Source of the DNA: Jeotgalibacillus sp. R-1-5s-1
Lineage (GTDB): Bacteria > Bacillota > Bacilli > Bacillales > Jeotgalibacillaceae
Reading direction: 5' to 3'
Length of the DNA: 64,000 bases
Assembly (NCBI RefSeq): GCF_004405105.1
Contig: NZ_SORW01000044.1
Location: 113,503 to 177,502, forward strand
This document shows positions 1 through 8,450 of this stretch, piece by piece. Made by a program: the position numbers and the translations under genes. Each line of letters starts with the position of its first letter. Positions within the stretch are counted from its first letter, which is position 1. The notes beneath the pieces were generated by a model, which worked only from the letters and a program-made list of their open reading frames with translations, searched no databases and was not told the origin of the DNA.

Positions 1-2
1 TT

Positions 3-1589
3 GTAGGTATTCTATCAATCGTAGCTGGCCTATTGGCAGGTGTGTTGTTTTCGCGGATGTTTTTCTATTTGATGTCGAAAATTTTAGGGATTGAGGCTGT
101 AAGTTTTGGTCTTAACAGCCAGATGTTCAGCGCGACGATCTATGCTTATGCTGCCGTTTTTACCGTGGCAGTGTGCACTTCGCTGTACCAGATTCTGAAG
201 AAAAATCTCGTCGATTCATTAAAAAGTGACCGGACAGCTGAACACATTGCCTTACAAAGTCCACTCCTCGGCTGGATCGGTGTCACCGTTCTTGCAGGGT
301 CGATTATAGGTTTATACGTAACCTATACCGGACCGAACGGCGGTGATTACCTGATCCTCTGGACGATTTTTGCCTTTTGCGGCTTGTATTTCTGCCTCAG
401 CCAATTTTCTGACGTTGTCCTTCAAGCTATAAAAAGAGATGAGAAATTATTTTACAAACATATTTTATCAGTAAGCAGCCTTGATTATAAATTCAGGCAA
501 CTGACATCAACACTGATGCTGATTACAGTCATGATCATGATCACCGTCTTATACGGAACGATGATCCTCTATACGTATCAGGATGCTGCTCAAAAAGTAG
601 AGGATGATCATCCGTATGATCTTGCTTTTCTGGAGGCAGACGGCAATAATCCTCAGGAACTTTTGCAGGAGGTCCTTGGAAACGAAGTACAGACCCATGA
701 TCGATTGCCCGTTTTTACCTTTGCCCAGCAAGACCCAATCGCCGGCTGGATGAATACATACCATTTAGTATCTGTTGAAGAATATAGTCGGCTGACTGGT
801 GACTCGGTTCAGCTTGAAGACGATGAATACGTCCATCATATTAATCAACAGCTATCTGATCCATTAGAGAACTATGATTTTACAATAACATTTCCGGATA
901 TAGAAGGCATCGAACCTTATCAATTGGCTGAAACGATTACTGAACAGGATTTTAACCAGCTTGGAAGCGAATTTATATTGGTCAATCAGCAGGAATACGA
1001 TGAGTTGAAAGGGAAACGGAAAGGTATAGAGGGCACTTTACATTATGTGAATCTTAACGACTGGGAATCTTCATATGATCCTATCACGAACCTGGAGCGA
1101 TCATTCGACTTGACCAACAAAGGAAATCCGTCACCTATTGATGGCGTGCGGCATGAACAACTGTTTCATCTTTCTTCTAAAATGGAGGCATCCGTGATCA
1201 ACGAACAAACAAACGGCATCTCCTTTTTCGTCACAGCCTTTCTAAGCGTCCTGTTTCTCATCGGTTCATTCGTCATTCTCTACCTGAACCTATTTTCAGG
1301 CATCGAAAAAGAGAAACGGAAATTTGAGCATCTACATCGTATCGGATTAACAACACCTGAGATGAAAAAAGCGATCACAACAGAACTCATACCGATCTTT
1401 TTCATCCCATCCATTACAGGCATCACCGTGGCTCTGCTCTTCATCATCGCGATAAGCACAGACATAGGTGGCATTTTGCAAAATCCGGAAGTCATCACCT
1501 ACTTCCTCATCATCGCCCTGCTTTACCAAAGCATTCAGCTCGTATTTTATCTGTACGCAAGAAAACGGATGGTGACAGAGCTGATGTAG
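3..1589 (+). CDS. BceB-type ABC transporter permease (FtsX family), 5' end outside window
   Basis: The frame is open from base 3, so the start lies upstream and at least 528 residues are present. Hydrophobic segments occur near the start (a GLLAGVLFSRMFF-like stretch), three to four more before residue 190, then a large extracytoplasmic domain of about 200 residues, then three C-terminal membrane segments. This order (membrane bundle, large external loop, membrane bundle) is typical of BceB/YtsD/VraG permeases, which work with an ATPase and a two-component system in sensing and resisting cell-wall-active peptides. The partner ATPase would lie upstream. The exact ligand cannot be told from sequence. 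The position-33 TTG is not a real start. Confidence 0.8.
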   Translation, partial: VGILSIVAGLLAGVLFSRMFFYLMSKILGIEAVSFGLNSQMFSATIYAYAAVFTVAVCTSLYQILKKNLVDSLKSDRTAEHIALQSPLLGWIGVTVLAGSIIGLYVTYTGPNGGDYLILWTIFAFCGLYFCLSQFSDVVLQAIKRDEKLFYKHILSVSSLDYKFRQLTSTLMLITVMIMITVLYGTMILYTYQDAAQKVEDDHPYDLAFLEADGNNPQELLQEVLGNEVQTHDRLPVFTFAQQDPIAGWMNTYHLVSVEEYSRLTGDSVQLEDDEYVHHINQQLSDPLENYDFTITFPDIEGIEPYQLAETITEQDFNQLGSEFILVNQQEYDELKGKRKGIEGTLHYVNLNDWESSYDPITNLERSFDLTNKGNPSPIDGVRHEQLFHLSSKMEASVINEQTNGISFFVTAFLSVLFLIGSFVILYLNLFSGIEKEKRKFEHLHRIGLTTPEMKKAITTELIPIFFIPSITGITVALLFIIAISTDIGGILQNPEVITYFLIIALLYQSIQLVFYLYARKRMVTELM

Positions 1590-1627
1590 ACTTGGGGTCA
1601 GACCCAAAGTCTGCACTGAAAGGAGAA
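1588..1627 (+). repeat. GGGTCAGACCC short repeat, copy 1
   Basis: Starting at the permease stop codon, AGACTTGGGGTC and GACCCAAAGTCT form an almost perfect inverted repeat (one mismatch), followed by GCACTGAAAGGAGAA, which supplies the ribosome site of the next gene. Related sequences recur before three other genes in the first 10 kb (about 2422, 7653 and 9329). It could act as a small hairpin between cistrons. Confidence 0.6.
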
Positions 1628-1632
1628 TGAAC

Positions 1633-2415
1633 ATGAATCACGAAGAAAAGTTATCAGGCGGCAATGTATCAAGCGTATACCGTGCTGGCAATACAGTCAG
1701 ACGTTCACTGAAGCCGGAGAGTTCAAAGGTCCATCAATTATTGAGGCATCTTGAGAAAAAGGAATTTACGCAGGCTCCGAGGTTTCTTGGTATGGATGAA
1801 AAAGGAAGAGAAGTATTGACTTTTATAGAGGGTGAAGCGGGAAATTACCCTTTGAAATCTTATATGTGGTCAGACGAGACACTTGTTGGGATTGCACGAA
1901 TGCTGCGGGGATATCATGATGCGGTCAGCGATTTTCCAATTGACGATTCCTGGCAGCCGATTGATTGTACCCCTGAACCATATGAAATCATTTGCCACAA
2001 TGATTTTGCGATCTATAATCTGATTTTTGATCAGGAAAAGCCGGTTGGGGTGATCGATTTTGACAACGCTGGACCGGGTCCGCGGCAATGGGATGTGGCC
2101 TATGCGCTTTACACATGTGTACCATTGAGCCGTCTTTATCATACAGAAGCAGGAGAGGCCGTTCACTACTTGCCAGAAGACGCAGATCGGATCAAAAAAC
2201 GAGTCAAATTGTTTTATGAGGCATACGGCAATGACAAGCCTGAGCAGGACATCATCAACACAGTCATCCTCAGACTAGAAGGCTTATGCAGGACCATGCA
2301 CCGAAAAGCAGCAGAAGGTGATCCAGCCTTTCAAAAAATGATCGACGAAGGCCATGACAAACACTATCAGGCAGACATCCAGTTCCTTCGCGAGCACGGG
2401 GTGGAATGGGTGTAG
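1633..2415 (+). CDS. APH-family phosphotransferase
   Basis: A 260-residue protein of the aminoglycoside/choline kinase-like fold. The catalytic loop HNDFAIYN (H122-N129) carries the catalytic Asp124 and the metal-binding Asn129, and IDFD (141-144) is the DFD-type magnesium site. The N-terminal lobe is short. I chose the ATG at 1633, seven bases after AGGAG; the ATG at 1627 abuts the ribosome site. Families with this fold phosphorylate aminoglycosides, homoserine, choline or other small molecules. The substrate here is unknown, and chromosomal copies in Bacillales are usually not proven resistance genes. It lies between two GGGACAGACCC-type repeats. Confidence 0.8.
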   Translation: MNHEEKLSGGNVSSVYRAGNTVRRSLKPESSKVHQLLRHLEKKEFTQAPRFLGMDEKGREVLTFIEGEAGNYPLKSYMWSDETLVGIARMLRGYHDAVSDFPIDDSWQPIDCTPEPYEIICHNDFAIYNLIFDQEKPVGVIDFDNAGPGPRQWDVAYALYTCVPLSRLYHTEAGEAVHYLPEDADRIKKRVKLFYEAYGNDKPEQDIINTVILRLEGLCRTMHRKAAEGDPAFQKMIDEGHDKHYQADIQFLREHGVEWV

Positions 2416-2421
2416 CGTTCA

Positions 2422-2456
2422 GGGACAGACCCTTAGTCTACGTTGAAAGGAGAATT
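2422..2456 (+). repeat. GGGACAGACCC short repeat, copy 2
   Basis: GGGACAGACCCTTAGTCTAC followed by GTTGAAAGGAGAA directly precedes the protease-like gene at 2459 and provides its ribosome site. It closely resembles the copy at 1594-1627, although the flanking genes are unrelated. Confidence 0.6.
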
Positions 2457-2458
2457 CC

Positions 2459-3292
2459 ATGAGAATCATTGATACAGCAACTGATTTTGTGGAGAACTAT
2501 GAATCGACACTTGATTATTTGAATCGCTTTTATAAGAAGCATGAAGAGGAGTACGCATTTTATTTTGAACGGCATTGCCGGAATGTTGTAGAGAAGAAGC
2601 ACAAAGCGCTTCTTCTACATCCTGAGAAATTAGATGAAATACTTCCGATGAGGGATATCTTTTTTGAAGAGATTGATTCGATCACGAAGGCTTACGAGGC
2701 GATGTTGCCAGTGAGGTTCACGCAGGATGTTCATTTGTTTGTTGGTCTATATGGCAGCAATGCTTTTACATACCGTCAGTACAATCCTGAAGTTGGCTTC
2801 TGCCTTGAGAAGCTGTCTGGTGAACGGACGCATATACAGGTGATTGTTGCACATGAATTCGGTCATGCAGCACACCACATTTACAATGACACGTTCGGAA
2901 CTGACTGGGAAAAGGTGGACTGGATGAGCCCGCTCACCTGGCTTTTGCAGGAGGGAATCGCTACGTATTTGTCCAAGCAGGTCGTACAGGCGGACTTTGA
3001 TGAGTATTTCGCTTATGAAAAAGACCAGGAATGGATGGACTTTGCGGTGGGAAATGAATCTCTGATTGCTGAGAGATTCTTAGACGATCTGCAAAGTGGG
3101 GAAGACATCTTTAAGGAGTGGTTTTCGATCAACGGAGGCGCACACTTCGGCTTCACGCGGCTTGCTTATTACCTTGGCTATAAAGTGGTGGAGAAACTTG
3201 CTGAAAAGTATTCCATTGAAGAACTTTTGACGCTTTGGGTGAAGGAAACGTTTAAAGAAGAAATGTTGGATGAACTGCGGGGATTGCTTTAA
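2459..3292 (+). CDS. Putative zinc-dependent protease (HEFGH motif, DUF2268-like)
   Basis: A 277-residue soluble protein with no signal peptide. The motif HEFGH (H132-H136) is a gluzincin-type zinc site with catalytic Glu133. LLQEGIATYLS places Glu165 about 30 residues later as the likely third ligand. This matches predicted Zn-dependent proteases of the DUF2268 type, in which an EG(I/V)A motif follows. It therefore probably acts in the cytoplasm as a peptidase, but the substrate is unknown. The start is an ATG with AAAGGAGAA upstream. It stands alone between a phosphotransferase and a small membrane protein. Confidence 0.65.
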   Translation: MRIIDTATDFVENYESTLDYLNRFYKKHEEEYAFYFERHCRNVVEKKHKALLLHPEKLDEILPMRDIFFEEIDSITKAYEAMLPVRFTQDVHLFVGLYGSNAFTYRQYNPEVGFCLEKLSGERTHIQVIVAHEFGHAAHHIYNDTFGTDWEKVDWMSPLTWLLQEGIATYLSKQVVQADFDEYFAYEKDQEWMDFAVGNESLIAERFLDDLQSGEDIFKEWFSINGGAHFGFTRLAYYLGYKVVEKLAEKYSIEELLTLWVKETFKEEMLDELRGLL

Positions 3293-3341
3293 CCAAAGCG
3301 CAATAGACAGGTGGATACAATAAAGGGAATGAGGAGATAAT

Positions 3342-3470
3342 ATGCTTTTTACAATCACGATTTGTGCTGTTGTGATCGCTATTTCGTGTCTATCGATGGA
3401 TGGAAAGTTGAAAAAAATTAAAGAGCAAAACAGTGAAATGATTAGTCGTTTGAAGGATAAAGAGAGGTAG
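3342..3470 (+). CDS. Small membrane protein, 42 aa
   Basis: ATG at 3342 is preceded by GAGGAG at good spacing. The 42-residue product has one hydrophobic N-terminal segment (about residues 2-18) followed by a charged, probably helical tail rich in Lys, Glu and Ser. It looks like a single-pass small membrane protein with a cytoplasmic or external coiled tail. I do not recognise the family. It lies 50 bases after the protease-like gene and may be co-transcribed with it. Confidence 0.5.
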   Translation: MLFTITICAVVIAISCLSMDGKLKKIKEQNSEMISRLKDKER

Positions 3471-3504
3471 AGATTAGGTGCAAATCCCAAATTCTACATT
3501 CGTA

Positions 3505-3550
3505 TATAATAATGTAGACGTCTACTTTTATGTTATTATAAATGTAGACA
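3505..3550 (+). promoter_or_regulatory. Likely XRE operator/promoter region
   Basis: A TATAAT element (3505-3510) is followed by the perfect 12-bp palindrome GTAGACGTCTAC (3514-3525) and, 18 bases on, another half-site TGTAGACA (3543-3550) just before the ribosome site of the XRE gene. This layout suits autoregulation by that repressor. Confidence 0.5.
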
Positions 3551-3564
3551 ATTAAGGAGATGAT

Positions 3565-3903
3565 ATGATGCGAACGAATGATGTTGTGATTGATAAGGTG
3601 AAAAGCTGGTTAAGTGATCATAACAAGTCATATCAATGGCTGGCAGATCAGCTTTTGATTAGTAAGTCATTGGTTGGTCATATGTTGTCGGGTGAGCGTA
3701 CGCTTCAGCCTGAACGCATCAGGCAGCTGGCTGACTTAATGGATGTCTCAGTGATGGAGCTGGTCTCAGAAGGGGTTCAAGATGAAAATTTGAGTGTCAA
3801 TCTGAGAGGTAGCACATCAAATCGGCGTTCAAAAAGGGATCTTGAGCATTTACTATTTGCCATTGAAGATTATATCGGACTGGCAGAGCAGGTGAGAAAA
3901 TGA
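3565..3903 (+). CDS. XRE-family transcriptional regulator
   Basis: A 112-residue protein with an N-terminal helix-turn-helix of the Cro/CI type (about residues 10-65): WLADQLLISKSLVGHMLSGER fits the second and third helices. The C-terminal tail is short and charged. The stop overlaps the start of the ImmA/IrrE gene by four bases (ATGA), so the two are translationally coupled. In ImmR/ImmA-type pairs the protease cleaves or displaces the repressor after a signal. A palindromic operator candidate lies just upstream. No phage genes are nearby. Confidence 0.85.
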   Translation: MMRTNDVVIDKVKSWLSDHNKSYQWLADQLLISKSLVGHMLSGERTLQPERIRQLADLMDVSVMELVSEGVQDENLSVNLRGSTSNRRSKRDLEHLLFAIEDYIGLAEQVRK

Positions 3904-4634
3904 ATGAGCGAATGAAAGCTGAAAAAGTAGCGGAGGCATTTGCATCAAGCTTTCTTGATGAGGCAATGAGTCATGATTTGTTTATAGGATCTCACATTGA
4001 GCGCTTACTAGCTGATTATGTCCATGTCATTTATCAGGATGTAGACGATCCAGCTTATTTTGGAGCATCGATCACGCATAAAAGTGGTGAGCAGTTTGTT
4101 GCTCTTAACACTTTCCATTCGCTGAGAACAAGATACTTCACAGCAGCGCACGAATTATGGCATTTAACTGAGGGGAGTTCATTACAGGACGACTCATTTG
4201 ATCATGAAAGAGCAGCAGATCGTTTTGCTGCGGCGATCATGATGCCGTCTACGTTAACTAAAACTTTATGGCAAAAGTTCAAAAAACAGTACAGCGCAGA
4301 AGAAGCCATTTTACACATTGCGGATATGGCAGAGGTTCCATATGTGTCAGTTGTTCGCAGAGTAAATGAGTTAACTGGTTCCGTTCCTTTTCTAAAAAGA
4401 AAAGAAGAAGAATGGAAGCAAATACGAGATCAATCAGGCTTTCCTGCATCTGCGTTAGACCTTCCGAGCAGGGATACGCGTTTTTCGTCATATGAAAAAA
4501 TCATTAAAAAATACGTAGAACAACAAAAATTGGACGAATTAACGGCTGCCAATAAGTTAACTAGCTTTGCACCAAAGGTAGCTGAACGTTACCAGGCGTA
4601 TGTTTTGGATAGGAAAACGGATGATGAAGCGTGA
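3900..4634 (+). CDS. ImmA/IrrE-family metallo-endopeptidase
   Basis: A 244-residue protein with the zinc motif HELWH (H84-H88, catalytic Glu85) and, 15 residues later, HERAADRFAA, whose Glu103 is the expected third ligand, then the family signature AAAIMMPS. In this family the peptidase inactivates a cognate XRE repressor. The C-terminal 90 residues are helical and probably sense or bind partners. It overlaps the XRE gene by four bases, and its own 3' end overlaps a remnant of a PIN-domain gene, which suggests a three-gene cassette. Confidence 0.85.
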   Translation: MNERMKAEKVAEAFASSFLDEAMSHDLFIGSHIERLLADYVHVIYQDVDDPAYFGASITHKSGEQFVALNTFHSLRTRYFTAAHELWHLTEGSSLQDDSFDHERAADRFAAAIMMPSTLTKTLWQKFKKQYSAEEAILHIADMAEVPYVSVVRRVNELTGSVPFLKRKEEEWKQIRDQSGFPASALDLPSRDTRFSSYEKIIKKYVEQQKLDELTAANKLTSFAPKVAERYQAYVLDRKTDDEA

Positions 4635-4764
4635 AGGGAAGGTGTTCGTTGATGCCAATGTCCTTATTCACGGAGCAGGTTTTCGATCAGCAGATGTTTT
4701 TGAATGGCTGACAGATCTATATGAGGATATATTGATCCATCAGGTCATTCTAAGGTCTGTCTAA
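4621..4764 (+). pseudogene. Truncated PIN-domain gene remnant
   Basis: Overlapping the end of the ImmA/IrrE gene, an ATG opens a frame of 47 residues. Its N-terminus, KVFVDANVLIHG, is the first strand of a PIN nuclease domain with the metal-binding Asp, but the frame ends after IHQVILRSV. PIN domains need roughly 130 residues or more, including three further acidic residues, so this is a 5' fragment and probably inactive. Bases 4765-4807 show no continuation. It may be the third member of an XRE/ImmA/PIN cassette lost by deletion. Confidence 0.55.
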
Positions 4765-4807
4765 AAGATAAAGACAGGAAAAGAGTCGGCTTTTTGCTTT
4801 TAAAAAC

Positions 4808-5116
4808 TTAGCGAACAACCATCCTCTTACGCATCCACCTCATCCAAAACCACACGATAATAAAAAATAGCAGAGACAGAATCAGCGCTAAACCCATATT
4901 AAATACCCATGGGATGGTGCCCATGAATACTTCAGCTGCAGCAGATTGAAACCAGATGAAGATTACGATGACCAGCACAATGTCTGTTGCTAAAAAAGTT
5001 AGGAATGCTCCGGCAAGCGAACCGTACTTTTTTAATGTCCTTTTCCCGAAAATAAAGCTGCCGGTTCCTGCGATTACTAAAAACAGGTAGAACAAAAAAT
5101 CCACAGGCAGTTGCAT
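4808..5116 (-). CDS. Small membrane protein, 102 aa
   Basis: Three predicted membrane segments (about residues 4-23, 36-57 and 68-93) separated by short basic loops, ending in a run of Arg/Lys and Trp residues. No family recognised. It is transcribed alone on the minus strand, convergent with the ImmA/IrrE cassette and divergent from the T-box/MetRS unit. Confidence 0.55.
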   Translation of the reverse strand: MQLPVDFLFYLFLVIAGTGSFIFGKRTLKKYGSLAGAFLTFLATDIVLVIVIFIWFQSAAAEVFMGTIPWVFNMGLALILSLLFFIIVWFWMRWMRKRMVVR

Positions 5117-5211
5117 TGGAGCACCCCAATCTGAATAGTTTGTAGTTGAATTGATTTTACCATAAAAAGGTTGTTGTAAGCTTATTCTCTTACAACCTTC
5201 TCAAAAAATGA

Positions 5212-5240
5212 TTGCCCATATTTCTCCAAAGTGGTAAACT
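5212..5240 (+). promoter_or_regulatory. Sigma-A-type promoter of the MetRS leader
   Basis: TTGCCC (5212-5217) and TAAACT (5235-5240) are separated by 17 bases and sit about 20 bases before the first conserved part of the T-box leader. Confidence 0.4.
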
Positions 5241-5254
5241 CCTTCTAACCAGAT

Positions 5255-5518
5255 AACAGCGTTGATAAGGAAAGTAGACAAGAGGTAGTTTGATAGAGAG
5301 CTTCTGATGGTGGAAATGAAGCAAATGATCCTTGTTGAAAATGGCCTTTGAGCTTCGTACCGAACAATAAAGTAGGCTACGACGAGATGAGCACTCGTTA
5401 CAACGGCGGCAGTATGAATACGTACTGACAGAGGCACATAGTGTGAGCTGTGTGTAAATTTAGGTGGTAACACGAGCATACTCGTCCTAATCGATACTTC
5501 GATTAGGGCGTTTTTTTA
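5255..5518 (+). ncRNA. T-box riboswitch leader, methionine-specific
   Basis: Stem I features are present: GGAAAGTAGACAAG (5267 on), an AGAGAGC-type segment, and a specifier region whose ATG codon at 5341-5343 lies in GAAAATGGCCTTTGAGC, the usual specifier-loop context. The highly conserved T-box is AGGTGGTAACACGAG (5462-5476); its TGGT can pair with the ACCA end of uncharged tRNA-Met. A terminator (CCTAATCG, loop, CGATTAGG, seven T) competes with the antiterminator. Uncharged tRNA-Met should therefore switch on the synthetase gene just downstream. Confidence 0.9.
5486..5518 (+). terminator. T-box regulatory terminator
   Basis: CCTAATCG/CGATTAGG stem with a short loop and a run of seven T. 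It is the attenuator of the T-box leader, 20 bases before the start codon of the synthetase gene. Confidence 0.85.
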
Positions 5519-5537
5519 TTTTTAAGGAGGAGATGGG

Positions 5538-7160
5538 ATGAGTATTTTTGTTGGGGGAGCCTGGCCTTATGCAAATGGTTCTTTACATGTCGGACACATA
5601 GCAGCTTTAATACCGGGGGATATTTTAGCGAGATATTACAGACAGAAGGGCAAGCCGGTGCTCTACGTTTCAGGAAGTGATTGTAATGGTACGCCGATTT
5701 CTATCCGGGCGAGTCATGAAGGAACGACGGTTGAGGCGATTGCAGATCAGTTTCATGAAGAGTTTGAGGAAACTTTCCGTCAACTGGGCTTTACATACGA
5801 TCTATATACGCGGACGGATAGTAAACATCATCATGAAGTTGTACAACAAATGTTTCTAAAGTTGCTGGAGAAGGGTCATTTGTACAAAAAGACAGTTGAC
5901 CAGGCTTATTGTTCGAACGATGAACGCTTTTTGCCGGATCGCTTTGTTGAAGGGATGTGTCCGAATTGTGGAGCGAAAGCGCGTGGCGATCAGTGTGATC
6001 ACTGCTCGCAAATTCTTGACCCGTTGGATTTAAATGAAAAGCGCTGCAAGCTTTGTGGAAAAAAACCTGAGATCAGAGAAACGGTTCATTTTTATTTTTC
6101 ATTCAGTTCGTTTCAGCAGAAGCTTGAACAGTATGCAGCTAAATCTAAAGCTGAAAGTACATGGCGTGATAATGCGCTTCGGCTGACCAAACGGTATTTA
6201 GCTGAAGGTGTTCCTGACAGAGCCGTCACCCGTGATTTGCCAAACGGAATTGATGTGCCGATTCCGGGATTTGAGGGCAAAAAAATCTATGTCTGGATTG
6301 AAGCGGTAGCCGGTTACTATACGGCGAGTCTTGAGTGGGCAAAGATTAACAACGAGGATGCCTCAAAATTTTGGTCTGAGCAGACGACGTCGTATTATGT
6401 TCATGGAAAAGATAACATTCCATTTCACTCCATCATCTGGCCTGCGATTTTGATGGGGATTGACAATCCTGCCCTACCGACACACATCATTTCAAATGAA
6501 TACATGACGCTTGAAAAAAGGAAAATTTCCACGAGTGGTAACTGGGCTGTCTGGCTGCCGGATCTGCTAAAAGCCTATGATCCGGATTCTATTCGCTATT
6601 TCCTAACAATCAATGCGCCGGAACAGCGTGATACCGATTTTTCATGGCGTGAATTTATTTACAGCCATAACAGCGAGCTTCTTGGAGCCTTTGCCAATTT
6701 CGTCAATCGAACGCTAAAGTTTATTGATCAGTCTTTTGATGGAAAAGTGGAACGGCATCTGATCGATTCAGCGCTACATCACCAAATAGCAGCTCTTTAT
6801 CATCAAGCCGGTGTCCTGATTGAAAGAGGTGAGATCAAACAGGCGTTGGAGACGATCTTTGCTTTCATTCGAGACGCAAACCGCTACTTTGATCAACAGC
6901 AGCCGTGGATACACGTGAAAGGTGATCGAAGTCACGCTCAGTCTACATTAACAAACTGTGTATTTATCATCCAAAATCTTGCGCAGCTGTTACATCCATT
7001 TCTGCCATTTGCATCAGAAAAAATTGAAAAAATGCTGCAGAAACCTTTAAAAGGCTGGTCAGTTGTAGAATCGCTGCCTGATTACGTTCACGATGTTCAA
7101 CCTCTTTACAAGCGAATCGATACGAAACAAATTGAAGAGGAGAGTGCGAAGCTGGGGTAG
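5538..7160 (+). CDS. metG: Methionine--tRNA ligase, MetG/MetRS2-like
   Basis: A 540-residue class I synthetase charging tRNA-Met. HVGH (17-20) is the HIGH motif, and KRKIS (327-331) takes the place of KMSKS. The zinc-knuckle insert is of the doubled E. coli/archaeal kind, with Cys141/144, Cys153/156 and Cys170/173. There is no C-terminal EMAP-type tRNA-binding domain, and it is shorter than the B. subtilis MetS (about 660 residues). This fits the MetRS2 group, second synthetases in some Firmicutes linked to tolerance of MetRS inhibitors. It is controlled by the T-box directly upstream. That a second, housekeeping MetRS exists elsewhere is inferred. Confidence 0.9.
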   Translation: MSIFVGGAWPYANGSLHVGHIAALIPGDILARYYRQKGKPVLYVSGSDCNGTPISIRASHEGTTVEAIADQFHEEFEETFRQLGFTYDLYTRTDSKHHHEVVQQMFLKLLEKGHLYKKTVDQAYCSNDERFLPDRFVEGMCPNCGAKARGDQCDHCSQILDPLDLNEKRCKLCGKKPEIRETVHFYFSFSSFQQKLEQYAAKSKAESTWRDNALRLTKRYLAEGVPDRAVTRDLPNGIDVPIPGFEGKKIYVWIEAVAGYYTASLEWAKINNEDASKFWSEQTTSYYVHGKDNIPFHSIIWPAILMGIDNPALPTHIISNEYMTLEKRKISTSGNWAVWLPDLLKAYDPDSIRYFLTINAPEQRDTDFSWREFIYSHNSELLGAFANFVNRTLKFIDQSFDGKVERHLIDSALHHQIAALYHQAGVLIERGEIKQALETIFAFIRDANRYFDQQQPWIHVKGDRSHAQSTLTNCVFIIQNLAQLLHPFLPFASEKIEKMLQKPLKGWSVVESLPDYVHDVQPLYKRIDTKQIEEESAKLG

Positions 7161-7217
7161 AGGTGTGTTCTGTTTTTGTGGAAAGGGAATGTACTATTTG
7201 AAAAAATGAATCGGACA

Positions 7218-7247
7218 TTGAATGTAACATTTTATGGATGATACAAT
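7218..7247 (+). promoter_or_regulatory. Sigma-A-type promoter
   Basis: TTGAAT (7218-7223), 18-base spacer, TACAAT (7242-7247), 29 bases before the GTG start of the DUF5412-like gene. Confidence 0.45.
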
Positions 7248-7275
7248 GATGTAAAAGAATAGGAAATAGTGCAGC

Positions 7276-7650
7276 GTGAGATTTATTAAAAAACACCCCT
7301 ACATAACTGGTTCATTAGTTGCTTTTGTGACACTGCTGATTTTAATCGCATACTTCATTTACTGGGCTTTTTTCAGTATTGCACGGTTAGAGCCGGGTGA
7401 GTTGATTGCTGAAGAAACGTCACCAAACGGCGAATATACCGTTAAAACCTATCTGAATAACGGTGGAGCTACCGTCGACTTCGCGGTGCTGGGCGTTCTT
7501 GAATTTGAGAATTCTTTTAAAGGATCGAAAAACATCTACTGGCAGTATGAAACAACCGAGGGAAATATCGAATGGCAGGATGAAGATACAGTCAAGATCA
7601 ACAATATTGAGCTTGATGTGCCAGGTGAGGAATATGATTACCGTAGATGA
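7276..7650 (+). CDS. DUF5412-like membrane-anchored protein
   Basis: A 124-residue protein starting at GTG. One strong N-terminal membrane segment (about residues 10-33) is followed by a small external domain. The pattern SPNGEYTVKTYLNNGGATVDFAVLG and, later, NIYWQYE...WQDEDTVKINNIELDV is characteristic of DUF5412, a family of unknown function common in Bacillales. It is followed directly by a GGGACAGACCC-type repeat and a secreted protein gene, but the two need not be functionally linked. Confidence 0.65.
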   Translation: MRFIKKHPYITGSLVAFVTLLILIAYFIYWAFFSIARLEPGELIAEETSPNGEYTVKTYLNNGGATVDFAVLGVLEFENSFKGSKNIYWQYETTEGNIEWQDEDTVKINNIELDVPGEEYDYRR

Positions 7651-7652
7651 AG

Positions 7653-7695
7653 GAAGTGACCCTAAGTCTACACAGTGTAGGGAGTGAAAGGAGAA
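7653..7695 (+). repeat. GTGACCCTAAGTCTACAC short repeat, copy 3
   Basis: AAGTGACCCTAAGTCTACAC then a short insertion and GAGTGAAAGGAGAA, which is the ribosome site of the next gene. It is a diverged copy of the repeat at 1594 and 2422. Confidence 0.5.
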
Positions 7696-7698
7696 AAA

Positions 7699-8394
7699 AT
7701 GAGAAAGGTAATCTATTTGTTTTTTGTGGTGATGATTTGTTTTATCGTTTTACCAACTGCATCATCTGCAAATGATGTGTCGAGTAATGATGAGATTAAC
7801 GAAAGATTAATAGAGCTTGGTTTTAAAGAAGAGTATATCAGTGTGTTAAACGAAGAAACGAAATTATCTATTGCGAATGAGGATGCAGCTGAAAAATTGT
7901 TGTTTTTTAAACGGAACGGACAGGTCATTTATGATGAAGGAAACCTTGATGATCCTATGCCTGATCGTGAGACGGGAGATATAGCCATTAATGTCGTAGC
8001 GATTGACCTTGGCATGGAGGATGGAAGCCGGCATATTAAGCTGCTGGGCGATTATCAGTGGTCAGACATGCCGTTTTTTAGGTTTGAGGATCGGTTTTCG
8101 TTATCATGGGACAGCAGATGGTACGGTCAATCATGGGGCATGAGTGATATACAGGATTTCAGCGGGTACTTCAGCAAAGAAAATGAACTGACCAACCCTG
8201 CCCATGAAAATAGAGGATCCGGAGTTGAATTTGCTTACGATCTGAAAGCAGGTGCCTCAGCTGCTTACGGCACAGCCATTGCCTACCTGATCGATAACCA
8301 GCCGGGCTTGGATGAGCCGGTTTCCTTTACAGCGTTTGATGCGTCTTATGAGCATTTTTTGCCTTTTCAATCAGAGGAATTGGGTCGTTATTAA
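7699..8394 (+). CDS. Secreted protein of unknown function
   Basis: I chose ATG 7699, eight bases after AAAGGAG (the GTG at 7684 precedes the ribosome site). The 231-residue product starts with a classic signal peptide, basic MRK then a hydrophobic stretch ending near PTASSA, so it is probably exported. The mature part is acidic and rich in aromatic residues, with no lipobox or cell-wall anchor. I recognise no family. Its neighbours are also of unknown function. Confidence 0.6.
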   Translation: MRKVIYLFFVVMICFIVLPTASSANDVSSNDEINERLIELGFKEEYISVLNEETKLSIANEDAAEKLLFFKRNGQVIYDEGNLDDPMPDRETGDIAINVVAIDLGMEDGSRHIKLLGDYQWSDMPFFRFEDRFSLSWDSRWYGQSWGMSDIQDFSGYFSKENELTNPAHENRGSGVEFAYDLKAGASAAYGTAIAYLIDNQPGLDEPVSFTAFDASYEHFLPFQSEELGRY

Positions 8395-8450
8395 AAGATT
8401 TTTTTGTATGTTTGTTGAATGTAAGGTTAGCACAATGCAAGGAGAGCATA

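Noticed and set aside
33..1589. TTG at position 33 as the start of the permease
   Set aside because: The frame is open to the window edge and the codons before it encode a hydrophobic segment continuous with the first helix.
1633..2415. Calling the two APH-family proteins antibiotic resistance genes
   Set aside because: The fold is shared with many metabolic kinases, and no resistance-type signature or mobile element is present.
3565..4764. XRE plus ImmA/IrrE genes as a prophage or integrative-element border
   Set aside because: No integrase, attachment-site repeat, phage structural or conjugation genes are visible on either side.
5166..5200. AAGGTTGTTGTAAG/CTTACAACCTT hairpin upstream of the T-box promoter
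   Set aside because: Stem contains a three-base bulge and there is no T run on the plus strand; on the minus strand it would stand before, not after, a gene. Function unclear.
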